Positions 47,101 through 57,924 of a stretch of DNA of 64,000 nt are shown one piece after another. Where the stretch lies: positions 63,264,930-63,328,929 of the forward strand of contig NC_092859.1 in NCBI RefSeq assembly GCF_032062135.1, read 5' to 3'. The position numbers and the translations under genes are program-made. The stretch is from Pyxicephalus adspersus (Eukaryota > Chordata > Amphibia > Anura > Pyxicephalidae). Every line of letters starts with the position of its first letter. Position 1 is the first letter of the stretch. The notes beneath the pieces are model-generated. The model was not told the DNA's origin. It ran no database searches and saw only the letters and a program-made list of their open reading frames with translations.

Positions 47101-47591
47101 CAGGAATAACCCTTCTTTCTTGTTTGGCACGGTGTATACAGCAAAACAGTGAGATGAGATGACATAAATTGAACTCTTTAGCACTGTGCAATTTAAGAAC
47201 TAGCTGTATATTATACTGTTACATTTGGTCAGTACTTACCTCTCTTCTTTTTTTGGTCTCCTTCTACAAACAAAGCCAGTTCCACATCGAAGGAGACAGC
47301 CAGCCTTCCTGAGGAGCTTCCGAACCCCCAACCACCTCCACCCCAACCCCGGCGACATGGCAGACATCCTCCTGGTAAGTTTTTATTTTCATTTGTTTGG
47401 TTTTTAAAAGGACAGTACTTTTAAAAAATGTTTGGACCAAACTCTTCCGCTTAATATATTATTTGTTTTTTCCTAACCCGCCAGGAAGTAGACGGGATAG
47501 CCTGTATTGGCTGCACCGGAGGATGTCTGCCATGGAGCGCCGCTATAGGATGGCCCCTCCTCGGGGTATGCCAAGGCGGTACCGCTTTTAA
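44161..47591 (+). CDS. Harbinger-type Myb/SANT-like DNA-binding protein, six exons, intact frame
   Basis: Harbinger/PIF transposons encode, besides the transposase, a Myb-like protein that binds element ends and helps bring the transposase into the nucleus. Exons by hand splicing: 44161-44208, 45883-46075, 46229-46426, 46792-46848, 47276-47374 and 47485-47591. All introns have GT...AG ends. The first junction is phase 0 and the rest are phase 1. The joined frame is 702 bases, 233 residues, without a stop before TAA at 47589-47591. It starts MPRPLFAEGGPRFIIQ, then TVIRRRYDQQRSIFVKRQIA and TVGQIQHIWSDLKRRRADLV, a three-helix Myb/SANT-like pattern with a late conserved Trp. It continues with acidic repeats (EEETSPGEEETSPGEEE) and a basic tail (MERRYRMAPPRGMPRRYRF). 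Exon 5 has an alternative acceptor at 47280 that would change the frame. Its family label rests on the pattern and the nearby transposase. Confidence 0.7.
44287..44390. repeat. 37-bp tandem repeat in intron 1
   Basis: Nearly three units of catgtttgcncatttaaatg plus gtgttttat and a catcatg end, immediately after exon 1 of the Myb-like gene. Confidence 0.85.
44503..44658. repeat. Hairpin-forming inverted repeat in intron 1
   Basis: gggccacttacgtagcaagg (about 44504-44523) pairs with ccttgctatgtaagtgggcc (about 44637-44656), with partial pairing continuing inward (tacctacatttc with gaaaatgtaggt). It may be a small MITE within the intron. Confidence 0.75.
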
Positions 47592-47688
47592 AAAAGTATT
47601 TTATGTACATATGTTTCAAAAAAAGTTTAGTTATGTTTTTATAATTGTTGTGTTTTGCACATTTTAAGTTATTGGGGGGAGAACAAAA

Positions 47689-47694
47689 AATAAA
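47689..47694 (+). terminator. Polyadenylation signal AATAAA of the Myb-like gene
   Basis: AATAAA about 98 bases after the stop codon of the Myb-like gene and before a GT-containing stretch (gtgtttgtgaatgtt). Position and sequence fit a normal 3' end. Confidence 0.6.
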
Positions 47695-47699
47695 ATTTG

Positions 47700-48393
47700 T
47701 AAAAAAACTAAAGCCAGTGTTTGTGAATGTTATTTTATTTTCTTTCAAATGCACATTTAAAATCTGTTTCCAGCCTGGCCAATCCAATTCCATCCCTAAA
47801 AAAACACAAAAAAAAAAACCTTAGTTTTTACACAATGGTTCTTTGAACAATAAAATATCGGACATGCTCTTATCCTACACCAACCTGTTTTGCAGCTTGG
47901 CCGAGTTTGCTCCATTCCTGTATTGGTCACTTTATTTTCATAATATCCTGTGACCTTAAAAGTAACAGAGTTGGGTATGTTGGATATGTCCTCTTCAAAA
48001 TATATAAAATTGTAACATCATTCAAGAATACATTTGGCATAGAATACACAGCTGAACACCGTAGTATGTCATTTTAACCAACATAAAACCAAAAGACCTA
48101 TTAGCAAGCACATAGGTGTGCCATATTTAGTCCCTTATCATAACTAGATTTGTGTTCATTTAGTGAACAATGATGCAATCGTATATTTGGAAATAATGTT
48201 TAGCTTTTTTTAAGGTCATTACAGCATTACTTGTAGAGTATTGAGCTGAGACTTCATACTTGATTAGAATCACTTTGACAAATTTACAAACTGGAACATT
48301 CTTCGGGGAATAGATAGCAAAACTGCATTTGGAGCATATTTGGGCCACATCAAAAGAAACTTAGATAGGTAAAGTGTCAAAGTGCGAGGGTCA
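47700..48393. other. No gene recognised
   Basis: AT-rich sequence between the Myb-like gene and possible leftward exons. A minus-strand frame at 48160-48348 has no recognisable motif. Confidence 0.35.
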
Positions 48394-48620
48394 CTAACCT
48401 GTGGACTTTGGGCAAACACAAAATAGAGATGAAGATATCTTAATCTGATTGAGATTTTCATGTGGGAGCGTAAGGACTGGTTCCAAATTATTTGAATTTA
48501 GGGCAGACATCCTTGACTTCACTACTCTATCAAAATGGCCAACCAGCCTCTGAGTGAGGCTTAGAAGCTGCCTGCCCACACTGGGTTGACCCAATCCACC
48601 TACATCCACTGGTTGCAGGG
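48394..48620 (-). CDS. Possible internal exon, leftward, unrecognised
   Basis: On the minus strand an acceptor-like ttttccctgcaaccag precedes an open stretch beginning VDVGGLGQPSVGRQLLSLTQ and continuing RLVGHFDRVVKSRMSAL. It ends before a donor-like acag/gttagtg near 48402. A second short candidate exon (GPSGGHLPQEEETPEV) follows an acceptor gtttttttttgtttag near 48822. They could be exons of another Harbinger-group gene read leftward. I do not recognise the protein, and neither exon has independent support. Confidence 0.3.
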
Positions 48621-49148
48621 AAAATAAAAAATTACTACAATATCACATAACTTTGTGGGTCACCATAACATTATGCAGACAGCATCCTGACATTGGAACA
48701 TCAACAAATGTAAGACAAAATGTTAGACACATTTATTCTGAACATTATTAAACATGGGTTGCTTACGTAAACCTCAGGTGTCTCCTCTTCTTCTTGTGGT
48801 AAATGTCCACCTGAGGGACCCTAAACAAAAAAAACACAAATGGAACACATTGGGAAAGGTTCATCCCCCCAACACATCCCAAAATAAACACTAATGGACC
48901 AGTTCAGAATCAGAAACCAGCAGACATGCATATTCTACAAAGGCACATGATATATCACATCAAAATGAATGAATGTGGTGACAAGTCTTCACATATCAAA
49001 AGTCCCCAATATTTCACACAGGCAAAATGATTTTTGACATATTAAGCTCACACATTCCCAAAGGAAGGCTGCACCAGAAACCTCTCCCAAGAAAACTTTA
49101 CAAATCTTTTATATATAGATATATTATAAAAAGATCGAAGGGTATTAC

Positions 49149-49592
49149 TTAGCTTTTGGAAGGCTGAACACAAACCAAATTATCTGTATTCTCTTTCAGG
49201 CTTCTCTGCAGTGGATCAACGACCTCCTGTAGATGGTGATCTGTTAAATAAAGCCCAAAAAAAATGAAATAGAATGATCTTGACTCTAACCCAAGTTCAT
49301 TTGGATTGACCGGTTCACCACAAATCTAACTACAATAAAAAACACTACCAGAGCCACAAATGTGTGAAATTAAACACTTATATTACACATGAGTGTGGTT
49401 ATAATATAATTAGAGAAACATGCACAATATCAAAGAAGATTTACAATGAAGGTTCATCTTACCAGGAGTCATCTCGATGCAAAGTGACATCCTCATCATC
49501 CACATCACCCCAAGCGGTGATGTGGTGGTGGCGGGGCCGGCAGCAGCAGCAGTGACGGTGGTGGTGGCGGTGGTGGCAGCGGCGGTGGCCAT
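49149..49592 (-). CDS. Possible two-exon small gene, leftward
   Basis: The ATG on the minus strand at 49592-49590 opens an Ala/Thr-rich stretch (MATAAATTATTTVTAAAAGP) that ends with a donor cctg/gtaag at 49463. An acceptor atttaacag then gives exon 49240-49149, reading DHHLQEVVDPLQRSLKENTD and ending in TAA. The joint is phase 1 on both sides, for 73 residues in all. The GCC/ACC repeat makes chance openness quite likely, because another frame of exon 1 (ITAWGDVDDEDVTLHRDD) also looks protein-like. It starts 180 bp from, and divergent to, the transposase. Confidence 0.3.
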
Positions 49593-49772
49593 TCTCCTTG
49601 TTACTCCATGTTACTAGAAGGAAAAAAATAAAAGAGTTATGGGACAACACACCAAAAACATTTTTTGGAGGAATAAACTAAATGGTGTATTCTTACTTTT
49701 CACTTTTCTTGTAGCAGCCTTCTGGTTTGTGTGTTCTTTTTTGTCTTTTTAAAGTTTGGGTTTGCAAGCAGA

Positions 49773-51746
49773 ATGGCTAAGAAGCTCGGTGCAAATTTAA
49801 GGGGATACAGTATGTGTGCACGTTTGTGCGCCGTTTATGCGAGAATTTTGCTTGTTGTTGTCATGGAGCAGGATTTGGAAGTAGACTTGCTCTTCACTAC
49901 TGCTGTTGTGGCATTAAATACAACGCTACTTCTTACTGTAGAGGAGGAGCAGCATCAACAACAACCACAGGAGCAAGCTTCTACTTCACGACGGGTCCGG
50001 GAGCCACGTATTTTCTTGGAGCGTAGCCGCCTTGAGACTTTACGTGACCAGGATGTCAAAAGGCATTTATGCCTGTCTTGCCAGGTCATCCATGACCTGT
50101 ACAGCTTGCTGGAAGATAAAATACAAAAAAGTGCCAGGAATAACCAGGCTCTTGGCCACTCTGTATATTTTAGGAAGGGGTTCCTTTCAAACCTCCTCGG
50201 CCTTAATTTGTGGACCAAGCCAGCCTACAGTTTCCAGGATTTTTTCGAAGGTCATCAATGCCATTGTGGACCTTGTCCCACTATATATTCACTTCCCTCA
50301 AACAGCTCAGGAGTGGAGGAAGGTAAAGGTGGATTTCTTCAGGCGAGCGGGATTTCCTAATGTTTTGAGGGCCATCGATGGCACCCATGTGGAAATTCAG
50401 GCCCCTAAACTGCAGAAAATCGCCTTTTGCAACCGGAAGCAATATCATTCACTGAATGTACAAATAGTCTGTGATGCCAACAGGAGAATGAGTGCACGCA
50501 CAGGTTTCCCAGGATCATGCCATGATGCCTATATCTTGCGTCAGACAGCCCTCTACCAGAAATTCATCTCTGGAGAAATGCCTGAGGGCTGGTTAATAGG
50601 TAATGTATAATGTTGTTACTGTAATACAACTAACAGTAGTCAAATCCTAAAGACACCTATTATGTTGCTATGTCCCTTTGCATTGTCAGAATGCCAGGCT
50701 ATTACATATATTGTATATATGTCATATTTTGTGCTAACATCTAATTTAGCAAATAGTTTATAAATATTGTACAATATTGGGAGCATGGGGGAAGAACTAA
50801 CTTTCAGATATTCCCGGAAGCCTTAGTATAATTACTGTTTTCACAGCTCACAGTACTTCAGTGTGGTAGTCAGTAGTAACAATGTCTCCTAACAACCAAA
50901 AAGCAATAAAGTGACCGAAGAGCACAACCCTTAGCAACCTTTGTAAAAAAAACTCTAGTGTTACACTGCATTCACAGAACACTTACTATACCAAGAACTA
51001 ACACGTATTATGTTTGTCTTTTTACAGCTGACAAAGGATACGGGCAGCTTCCATGGCTTATAACAGCTGTGCGTCACCCCCGGTCTGAAGCAGAGCATAA
51101 TTACAACAAGGCTCTGCATAAAAGCCTGGGGGTTGTGGAGCACACCATGGGGCTGCTAAAAGCACGATTTCTGTGCTTGGCGCGGCCCGGTGGTGAGCTC
51201 CTGTACTCACCATGGAAAGCTGCCCGAGTCATCACGGCATGCTGCTTCCTACATAACTTGTATTTGCACCATGGTGATACCTGGGACATTCCAGAGGAAC
51301 TCGAGCCAAAGGTGCATCAACATCCTGCCTCCAGCTCCCAAAGCACAGCAGAGGGCCGTCGAGTCAGGGATGAACTTATTGTTAATGTCTTTGCGCGTGA
51401 GTATTTACATATGTTTACACTGCATGCATTACAAATTTCAGCACATCATGTTTGGGTTACAAAGCAACCTAGGAGTTGAAGTCATAGCAAGCAAACTTTA
51501 ATGGTTTGGGAAATGAAATAGCAGACATATTTGTGTAAAAGCTGGACCTTTATGTGACACTTTACAAAAACAAATTGCCAAACTGGGGCAGAGTACAATT
51601 TAGTTTAGATTTGCGCAAGCATTGCTTATGCAGCTAGAAAAGCATGAAAAATACAATCCAGCAATATGTAGTTACCACTAAAGCATGATTAACCATGCTG
51701 CTTAACACATCCTAATAATGTAATCTATTTATTTACAGGGCGATAA
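49773..51746 (+). pseudogene. PIF/Harbinger transposase, three exons, one frameshift
   Basis: A DDE transposase that cuts and inserts the element at 3-bp targets. The ATG at 49773 starts a frame with REPRIFLERSRLETLRDQDV and HLCLSCQVIHDLYSLLEDKI. A frameshift near 50120-50132 moves to RLLATLYILGRGSFQTSSAL, PSQPTVSRIF (helix-turn-helix region) and RAIDGTHVEIQAP (first catalytic Asp), then NRKQYHSLNVQIVCDANRR and GFPGSCHDAYILR. Exon 1 ends at 50599 (donor g/gtaatg). Exon 2 (51028-51396) reads ADKGYGQLPWLITAV (second Asp) and GVVEHTMGLLKARF (Glu). Exon 3 (51739-51746) adds Arg-Arg-stop. The full DDE triad is preserved. Compared with the antisense copy at 51801-52148, about 20 bases are missing at the frameshift, which explains it. 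Confidence 0.85.
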
Positions 51747-51800
51747 CATCCCTCTGCTGTGCTGCCAAGGCCTCTGGAATGTCACATCACAGATTACTGT

Positions 51801-52148
51801 ACATTCGTGGATGATATTGCTTCCGGTTAAAGGAGAAATCCACCTTTATGTTCCTCCACTCCCAAGCTCATGTGAGGAAGTGAATATATCGTGGGCCAAG
51901 GTCTAAAATGGCATTGAAACCTTCAGAAATACCCAGGAAACTGTAGACTGGCTCAGTGCACAAATTAAGGCCGACGTGGTTTGAAAGGACACCCTTCCTA
52001 AAATATGTAGAGAGTCCAGGAGCCTCGTCATTCTTGGCACAGCCTAGCTTCTCTTGGTTTTTGGTGCAATTTTATCTTCCAGAAAGATGTACAGGTCATG
52101 GATGACCTGGCAGGACAGGCATAAACGCCTTTTAACATTCTGGTCATT
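51801..52148 (-). pseudogene. Antisense copy of part of the Harbinger transposase exon 1
   Basis: The reverse complement aligns with 50046-50330 and, across a deletion of about 100 bases, with 50434-50460 of the transposase just upstream. Shared landmarks are gtacaggtcatggatgacct, tccacaaattaaggccg-like and gatattgcttccggtt. It encodes LHILGRVSFQ-type residues. It retains the roughly 20 bases lost in the sense copy. It begins about 55 bases after the sense transposase stop, so the two form an inverted repeat. Confidence 0.8.
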
Positions 52149-52690
52149 GGTTACAGGAGCAAAAAAAAAATGAGTTTGTTGGAGCAAAAAAAAAAAACGA
52201 GTTTGTTGGCACAAAGCAATAAAATATGTTTGGCACTGGCACTAATTTAAATTGTCCTTGGCATTTTTCTATACAAAATTACTAATACAATTAGAATCAT
52301 GTATGTAATCATGGTTTGATGTTGTGCTTGGCAACCTGGAACTCTTTACATTACCATCAAGTGTGTTAGAATGAGTATGCAACTCAGCTAGACAACTAAT
52401 TGACAACCAGTTTGGACAGCAAGGGGAAGCGTGTTTGTATACAATAGTGCTAAGATGAGGCAGCACAGCAAAATGACAACAAACCTATAACACTACCACA
52501 AATGAACAGAGGAGTTGTGTGGCAGAAAATCAATATGAGTGCAAATGTCAGAGTAATACATATGTACATAATACATTCAAAAACCAATATGTGACTTTGA
52601 AAATGGGACAAAGGCAAACACGGGGTTCAAGTAGCAGTTTGGAGTGGAAACCATGCAGACATTTGTACTAAACATTAGTTTAAAAAAATG
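52149..52690. repeat. Harbinger-group noncoding end region
   Basis: 52330-52680 is the reverse complement of about 62209-62590 (shared ctaattgacaaccagtttgg, gtatacaatagggct-like, taacactaccac, ccatgcagacatttgtac). A short duplication of gagcaaaaaaaaaatgag-type sequence is at 52156-52195. In both places it adjoins the antisense transposase scrap, so it is part of the same element family. Confidence 0.7.
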
Positions 52691-53169
52691 ACAAAACATT
52701 GCAGAAGATTTGCAGAACAGAAACTGTCATATACCAAACTGTTATAAACCAAGCACAAAATCATTGCAGCAAAAGATGAAACTAACAGTAATGAGGATTA
52801 CAAAGTCACATCAATGCATAACATCCAAGCAAACTTACTTGATGACTACTTTTATATCATGGTGGGCGGAGGTGCACCAGCCATTTCTATTCAAACTCTC
52901 ACTTGACCCAATATTAGGATATTTCTCAAATGTTTCTTGTTCAATCCTTCCTTATTGATAGCTTTAAATTGTTCTTATACTGCTGTATCTAACCTGCCTC
53001 CTGAAGACAGCCTTTTTCACAGATTTGCTCACTAGGCTCAAATCTGAATTTGTAATTCCCTGACTCCCATGATATGTCCTGGACATACCAGTTTTGATCA
53101 GCTGATCAGTTGGCTCCCTGAGCCAACAACACAGGACTCTATCTGTGTCCACACAGAAACCATTCTATG
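52691..53169. other. No gene recognised
   Basis: Sequence between the Harbinger region and a CR1 LINE; the open frame 52710-52958 shows no motif. Confidence 0.4.
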
Positions 53170-54705
53170 TGTGGAATTACCAAAGGCTATTACATACAAA
53201 CAAAATAGGGGAGTCTAGCAAACAAAAGAGGGGAGTTGGAAGCCTTAATGAGTGAGGAGGATTATGACTTAGTTGGCATTGCGGCATCCTGGCTTTCGCG
53301 AAGACAGAGTCAAACAAAAGGGTGGCGGTGTCTGTCTGTATGTGAGAAGTGATCTAAAAGTGAATGTGAAAGAAGAAATTGCGGATGGAACAAGTGTGCT
53401 ATAGCCCCCCCCCCGCCCCAGTGCTAAGGAAGAAATCGAAAATCAACTTCTAGCACAGATGGAAAAAGCAGCAAAAAGTGGAAGTGTTTTAATCATGGGA
53501 GATTTCAACTACCCTTACATTGACTGAGTAATGACACCACAGGAACAGCAAAAGGGAGGAAATTTGTGAATTTAATTCAAGATAATTTTATGGTACAGTT
53601 TATAGTAGCCCTAACTAGAAATGATACTCTGCTGGACCTAGTTCTTTCTAACAATGCAGAGCTTATAACAAATGTGCATATAAAAAAGAATCTGGGTAGC
53701 AGTGACCACAATATGATTTCATTTAATGTAAGTTGTAAACAGGAAGCAAAAACAGGAAAGAAAAAAACATTTAATTTTAAGAGAGCAAATTTTCCATTAA
53801 TAAGGTCGGCTCTCTGTGACTTGGACTGGGAGACAATATTGGGAGACAATGGGGGGAATACATTTGGGGGAGTCAGAAATGGAAAAGGATCTGGGGGTTC
53901 TGGTAGATCATAGACTTAATACCAGTATGCAATGCCAAGCTGCAATATCTAAAACTAGCAAAGTAGGAATAGACTGCAGAGATGGAGACATAATCCTGCC
54001 CCTGTACAAAGCATTGGTCAGACCACATCTGGAATATGCAGTCCAGTTTTGGGCACCAGTTCACAAAAAGGACATTGTTGAATTGGAGAGAGTGCAGAGA
54101 ATGGCAAATAAATTAGTAAAAGGAATGGAGGAGTTCAGCTATGAGGAGAGATTAGCTGAACTGAATCTATTCTCCCTTGAGAAGAGACGTTTAAGGGTGG
54201 GTATGATCACACTGTATGAATATATAAACGGTCCATATAGAATACTCTCTTCCCCATTATTCACTTTGAAATCATTACAAAGAACAAGAGGGCACTCTTT
54301 GCGTCTTGAAGGAAAAGAAGTTTAAGCTCTGGATAAGGAAGGGATTCCTCACTGTAAGGTCTGTGAAAATGTGGAATCAGCTCCCTCAGTAAGTAGTTTC
54401 AGCATCTACTATAGATTGCTTTAGGAAAAACCTGGATGATTTTCTAGAAGCATAGTATATAACTGGGTATTAAGGCTTTAAAGTAAAAATACCAGTGACT
54501 GTTGATCCAGTGAACATCCAATTGCCTTATGGAATCAGGGAGGAATTTTTTTCCCCTGTTGAAGCAAATTGTACCAGGGTTTTTTTGCCTTCCTCTGGAC
54601 CAACTATGTCTTATAGGGTTTTATATCTGGGATATTTTTATTTCCCTAGTGGTTGAACTTGATGGACTTTTTCTTTTTTCAACCTAACCTACTATGTAAC
54701 TATGT
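53170..54705 (+). pseudogene. CR1-type LINE with the RT core deleted
   Basis: The endonuclease part (about 53195-53760) reads GELEALMSEEDYDLVGIAAS then, after frame breaks, NDTLLDLVLSNNAEL and GSSDHNMISFNV, the SDH end of an APE nuclease. KTFNFKRANFPLIRSAL follows. At about 53866 the sequence jumps to the end of the ORF: EMEKDLGVLVDHRL, ILPLYKALVRPHLEYAVQFW, KKDIVELERVQR and LAELNLFSLEKRRLR. So the YADD-containing core is missing. The 3' UTR ends at about 54705 with ttcaacctaacctactatg and a taactatgta repeat, a known type of CR1 3' end. Confidence 0.85.
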
Positions 54706-54836
54706 ATTACAGCAAATTCTCATATGCTAATCACAAGATTACACCCTACACACTTATATAAACAGATACAAAACACACAAAATCAATTCACCACCAATGT
54801 GCTCACAATTGAATAGATCAGATGTAATCCTTCCTA

Positions 54837-55001
54837 TTATACTATTGTACAGAATATCACCCAACACATTATCATATTCATATCAGCTATTATACGATTG
54901 TACAAAATATCACCCAACATATTATCATCTTCATATCGGCTATTATACGATTGTACAAAATACTGTATTACCCAAAATATTACCATCTTCATATAGGCTA
55001 A
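54837..55001. repeat. 53-bp tandem repeat, three units
   Basis: Units start ttatac(t/g)attgtaca, contain atcacccaaca and end ttcatatcggcta. The third unit is longer by about six bases. Confidence 0.9.
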
Positions 55002-55029
55002 CAAACTAAGCAGACAATGAATCTGAAGG

Positions 55030-55521
55030 AATTTGTGTATAAAAAGTTGCAAAGCTGATATTAGTCTACCATTTTGGCTGCAGTGCTCACTGCGTCCTGC
55101 GAGACAGGACCGTTTACCAAAACGCAGCCATAGGTCACATTACTGCTTGTCCGAGACAACCACAGTTGTGAGGATTGATCCAACCTCACTCTTGGCAACC
55201 AGGTTAGTTAAGAGAAAAGCATTAAGGACATTTAGACTGATTACCAACACAGGTACAAATTACACATACATGTACACATCTCACACACATGTAAACCTCT
55301 CACACACATGTGTACACATCTCCTAACAGCTGAGATTCGAGTGATGGAGCTTGTGACTCACCAGACCAGACAATGTAACTTAGCAATGCGTAGCAACGGA
55401 AAAACCTGACAAGCTAAATAGGCTTTACCTGCCGGCTGAGGCATGTTCTAATTGCTCCAATGTGGTTACCGAGGCGCTGGTCCAATCGTCATCTGTCCAT
55501 CTCGGAACTTTCGGCAACAAA
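55030..55521 (-). other. Retroviral 5' leader region, leftward
   Basis: Directly inside the LTR, the minus strand reads tttgttgccgaaag, similar over its first 11-12 bases to a tRNA-Phe primer-binding site (TGGTGCCGAAA) with one mismatch. A donor-like caggtaaag occurs at about 55431. No gag frame is recognisable before the tandem repeat at 54837-55001. Confidence 0.5.
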
Positions 55522-55860
55522 TGTCAAGGAAGAAATGTATTAAGTAAAGAAAACGTCAGCTGTTAATAGGTTAATATTATGATCGTAAGAGAACAGACAC
55601 AGACACCAGTTCCGATAGAGCTGCTGTTCTGGTTTAATAAAACATAGTGTTATTTATACAAAGTAAAATAGGTGGAACAAAAAGAAATTGAATGTTTGAA
55701 GTGACTATTCAGGAACCTTGAGTGACTGATGGCCCTAAGTTAACAGTTTACAACCCTGATATCCTGGGAATCACCTCCCCAGGTGCACCTTTGTTCTTGT
55801 TTTTACTTTAGAGAAAGGGAAGAAACTAGTTTTTCAGGATGTTCATCCTCCACAATAAAG
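55522..55860 (-). repeat. LTR of the endogenous retrovirus family, leftward
   Basis: Begins TGTCAAGG on the plus strand and matches 39696-39960 closely for about 250 bases, including the TATA-like tataaata on the minus strand (55658-55651). The far end, around 55860, is uncertain because the U3 parts differ. Confidence 0.7.
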
Positions 55861-55984
55861 CAGATTACTTGTTATATTTCCCATTGATAGTTCTTCTACA
55901 CAATGGAGTCTATGATAAGTCCTATGATATGATATGATAGTCTTTTCCATCTTCCGCATCCTAATTGGCTTGCTCCTACTTTTT

Positions 55985-56265
55985 GCTCTTTTAAAAGAAC
56001 ACTCAAAACCCATCTTTTCAAACTTGCCTACACATCTTCTTCTGTCTCTTAAACCCTCATTACCTCCCACCACTCCATATCCCCCTCCTATTGTGTGATA
56101 CTTCCCCCACCTGCCAGGTTGTAGGCTCATCTGGGCAGGGTCCTCTCCTCCTCCTGTGTCACTGTCTGTACCTGTCTGTCATTTGCAACCCCTATTTAAT
56201 TTACAGTGCTGCGTATTATGTTGGCGCTATTTAAATTCTGTTTAATATTAATACCAATAATAAAA
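55985..56265 (+). repeat. L2-type LINE 3' end
   Basis: Continuous copy of the L2 3' end, from ttaaaagaacactcaaaacc to an aataccaataata tail. It provides the reference showing that the copy at 3041-3960 carries an insert. Confidence 0.85.
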
Positions 56266-57904
56266 ATAGGGATACATATGATAAAGTTAAATTTTTTCTT
56301 CACTTTTATTATTCATGTTCAAGGTATTCTGCCCTTTATGCAGGAGTGTAATAAGTTGGCACATATCTCAAAACTCTTTCCTGTCAGTTATTACCACTGG
56401 TGAGCAGCTACTAGATACTTGATGGCGCATAAAACACCACTTTCCAATGTCACACTTGTGCTGACTAATTGGCTAGACAAAGCAATTCGAACAAGACATC
56501 CTTTGAAACTCACTTGATCTCAAAATTGGTATCATCCCTTCTTTCCCAGCCGGTCCCACCAAGCTGTGGGGAGATAAACTTTCTACAAACATGACATTTT
56601 CTGAGTTATTTTCCTAGAACAGAACCCACAGCACTGCTGCTAAAGCTATTTCCTGGCTTGTTAACTCAAGCTGGGTAATAATATTTATATACAAATGCTG
56701 ACTGCGATTTTCCACCCAGGAAGCTGGAGGGAAGTTGTTTAAAAATCTCTTTTGCATGTGAGGTAAAACAGAGCCTTTGGCTTCACATATGGTCCAGTTT
56801 TATGTTGTTATTTGGAAACTTTTTTTCTTTTTTAGGGGAGGGGGGTGTGAAGGGATAAAATATTTACATTCTTCTTAGGAGTGCCTTGTGAGCAAAGATA
56901 GGAAATACAGTTTATGTCACATCATTGGCCAGGCAGCGTCATTTGACATATGAGTCTCTCTCGTCTCTATTGTCAAGATAATGACAGATGGAACTCTATA
57001 TAAAGTGCCTGTGTAGCCCTAATAAATCATGGTCTATTGAGGTTACACAGGTATTTGATAAGTAATTCTGATAAGTTAGAAGTAATTGGAATTTATTTCT
57101 TTGAATTGGATATCAATGAACTTTAAATTTTTGTGCTCAATGTTTTATTTGCTCATCAGAAGAAACTCAAAAGCATCTCTAATATAACACATCCCTTGTT
57201 TGCCTAAAAACGCTGAACATTTTTACTTTTGATCTTTAATACTTATGCTTTATATAGGTATGATATTGTACCAAAACAGCTTTATTGAGCTATGCTCAGA
57301 ACAATCAGAGCACCTTCCCCCACCATTGTTTTTAGGGCTTAACGTGGCCAGTGGTCCTAAAAGTGAACTTAAAAATATTTATACATATATTTATTCACAG
57401 TCTGTAGCCAGGCTGAGGCAGCCTATAAAACATAATAATATATTTAAGTACAGTTATTCTTTAATGTGTAGCTCTGGCCAAAACTGTTGACAATCCTGTA
57501 AAGGGTGCCACTGTCCTAACAAAAAAAACTACCCATGAAAAATAACTGCCAGTGGGTGTGTACAATGACCTAATCGTCAGGAAAGTTTCACTTTCACTTT
57601 GCGTATGAATGCAGCGTGTCATCCACTGCAGCCCTACATCTCTTCCACTGCAGCCTTACATCTCTTCCTGTACAAACCCCCATATCTCCAGTTTCAAATA
57701 TAATTTCAAATTATATTTGAAAATTTCAAATTTCAAATATAATTTGCCACAAGCGCTCTTCCAACCTTGCTCATCCACAGTATCCCTTACTGGCAATACT
57801 TGAGAGTGAGGAGGAACTGTTCAAACAAGGATGATTAATCAATCATCAACCATCAAAAAAAAACAATCTAAAAAGAAGCCATTCCAAGAACCCTGGAGTA
57901 CAGA
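56266..57904. other. No gene recognised; local inverted repeat
   Basis: No family motif in any frame. At 57690-57745 a tttcaaatataattt/aaattatatttgaaa inverted repeat occurs with an extra copy. The rest appears to be nonrepetitive. Confidence 0.4.
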
Positions 57905-57924
57905 AGAAATCAGAGTCTGGCACT

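Noticed and set aside
47225..47407. Use of the acceptor at 47279/47280 for exon 5
   Set aside because: It leaves a frame that is open but changes phase before the last exon and runs into AT-rich text; the 47276 acceptor gives a consistent phase 1 and a natural stop.
49531..49590. Functional poly-Ala/Thr protein as certain gene
   Set aside because: A trinucleotide-like gtg/gcg tract is open in several frames; kept only as a low-confidence candidate.
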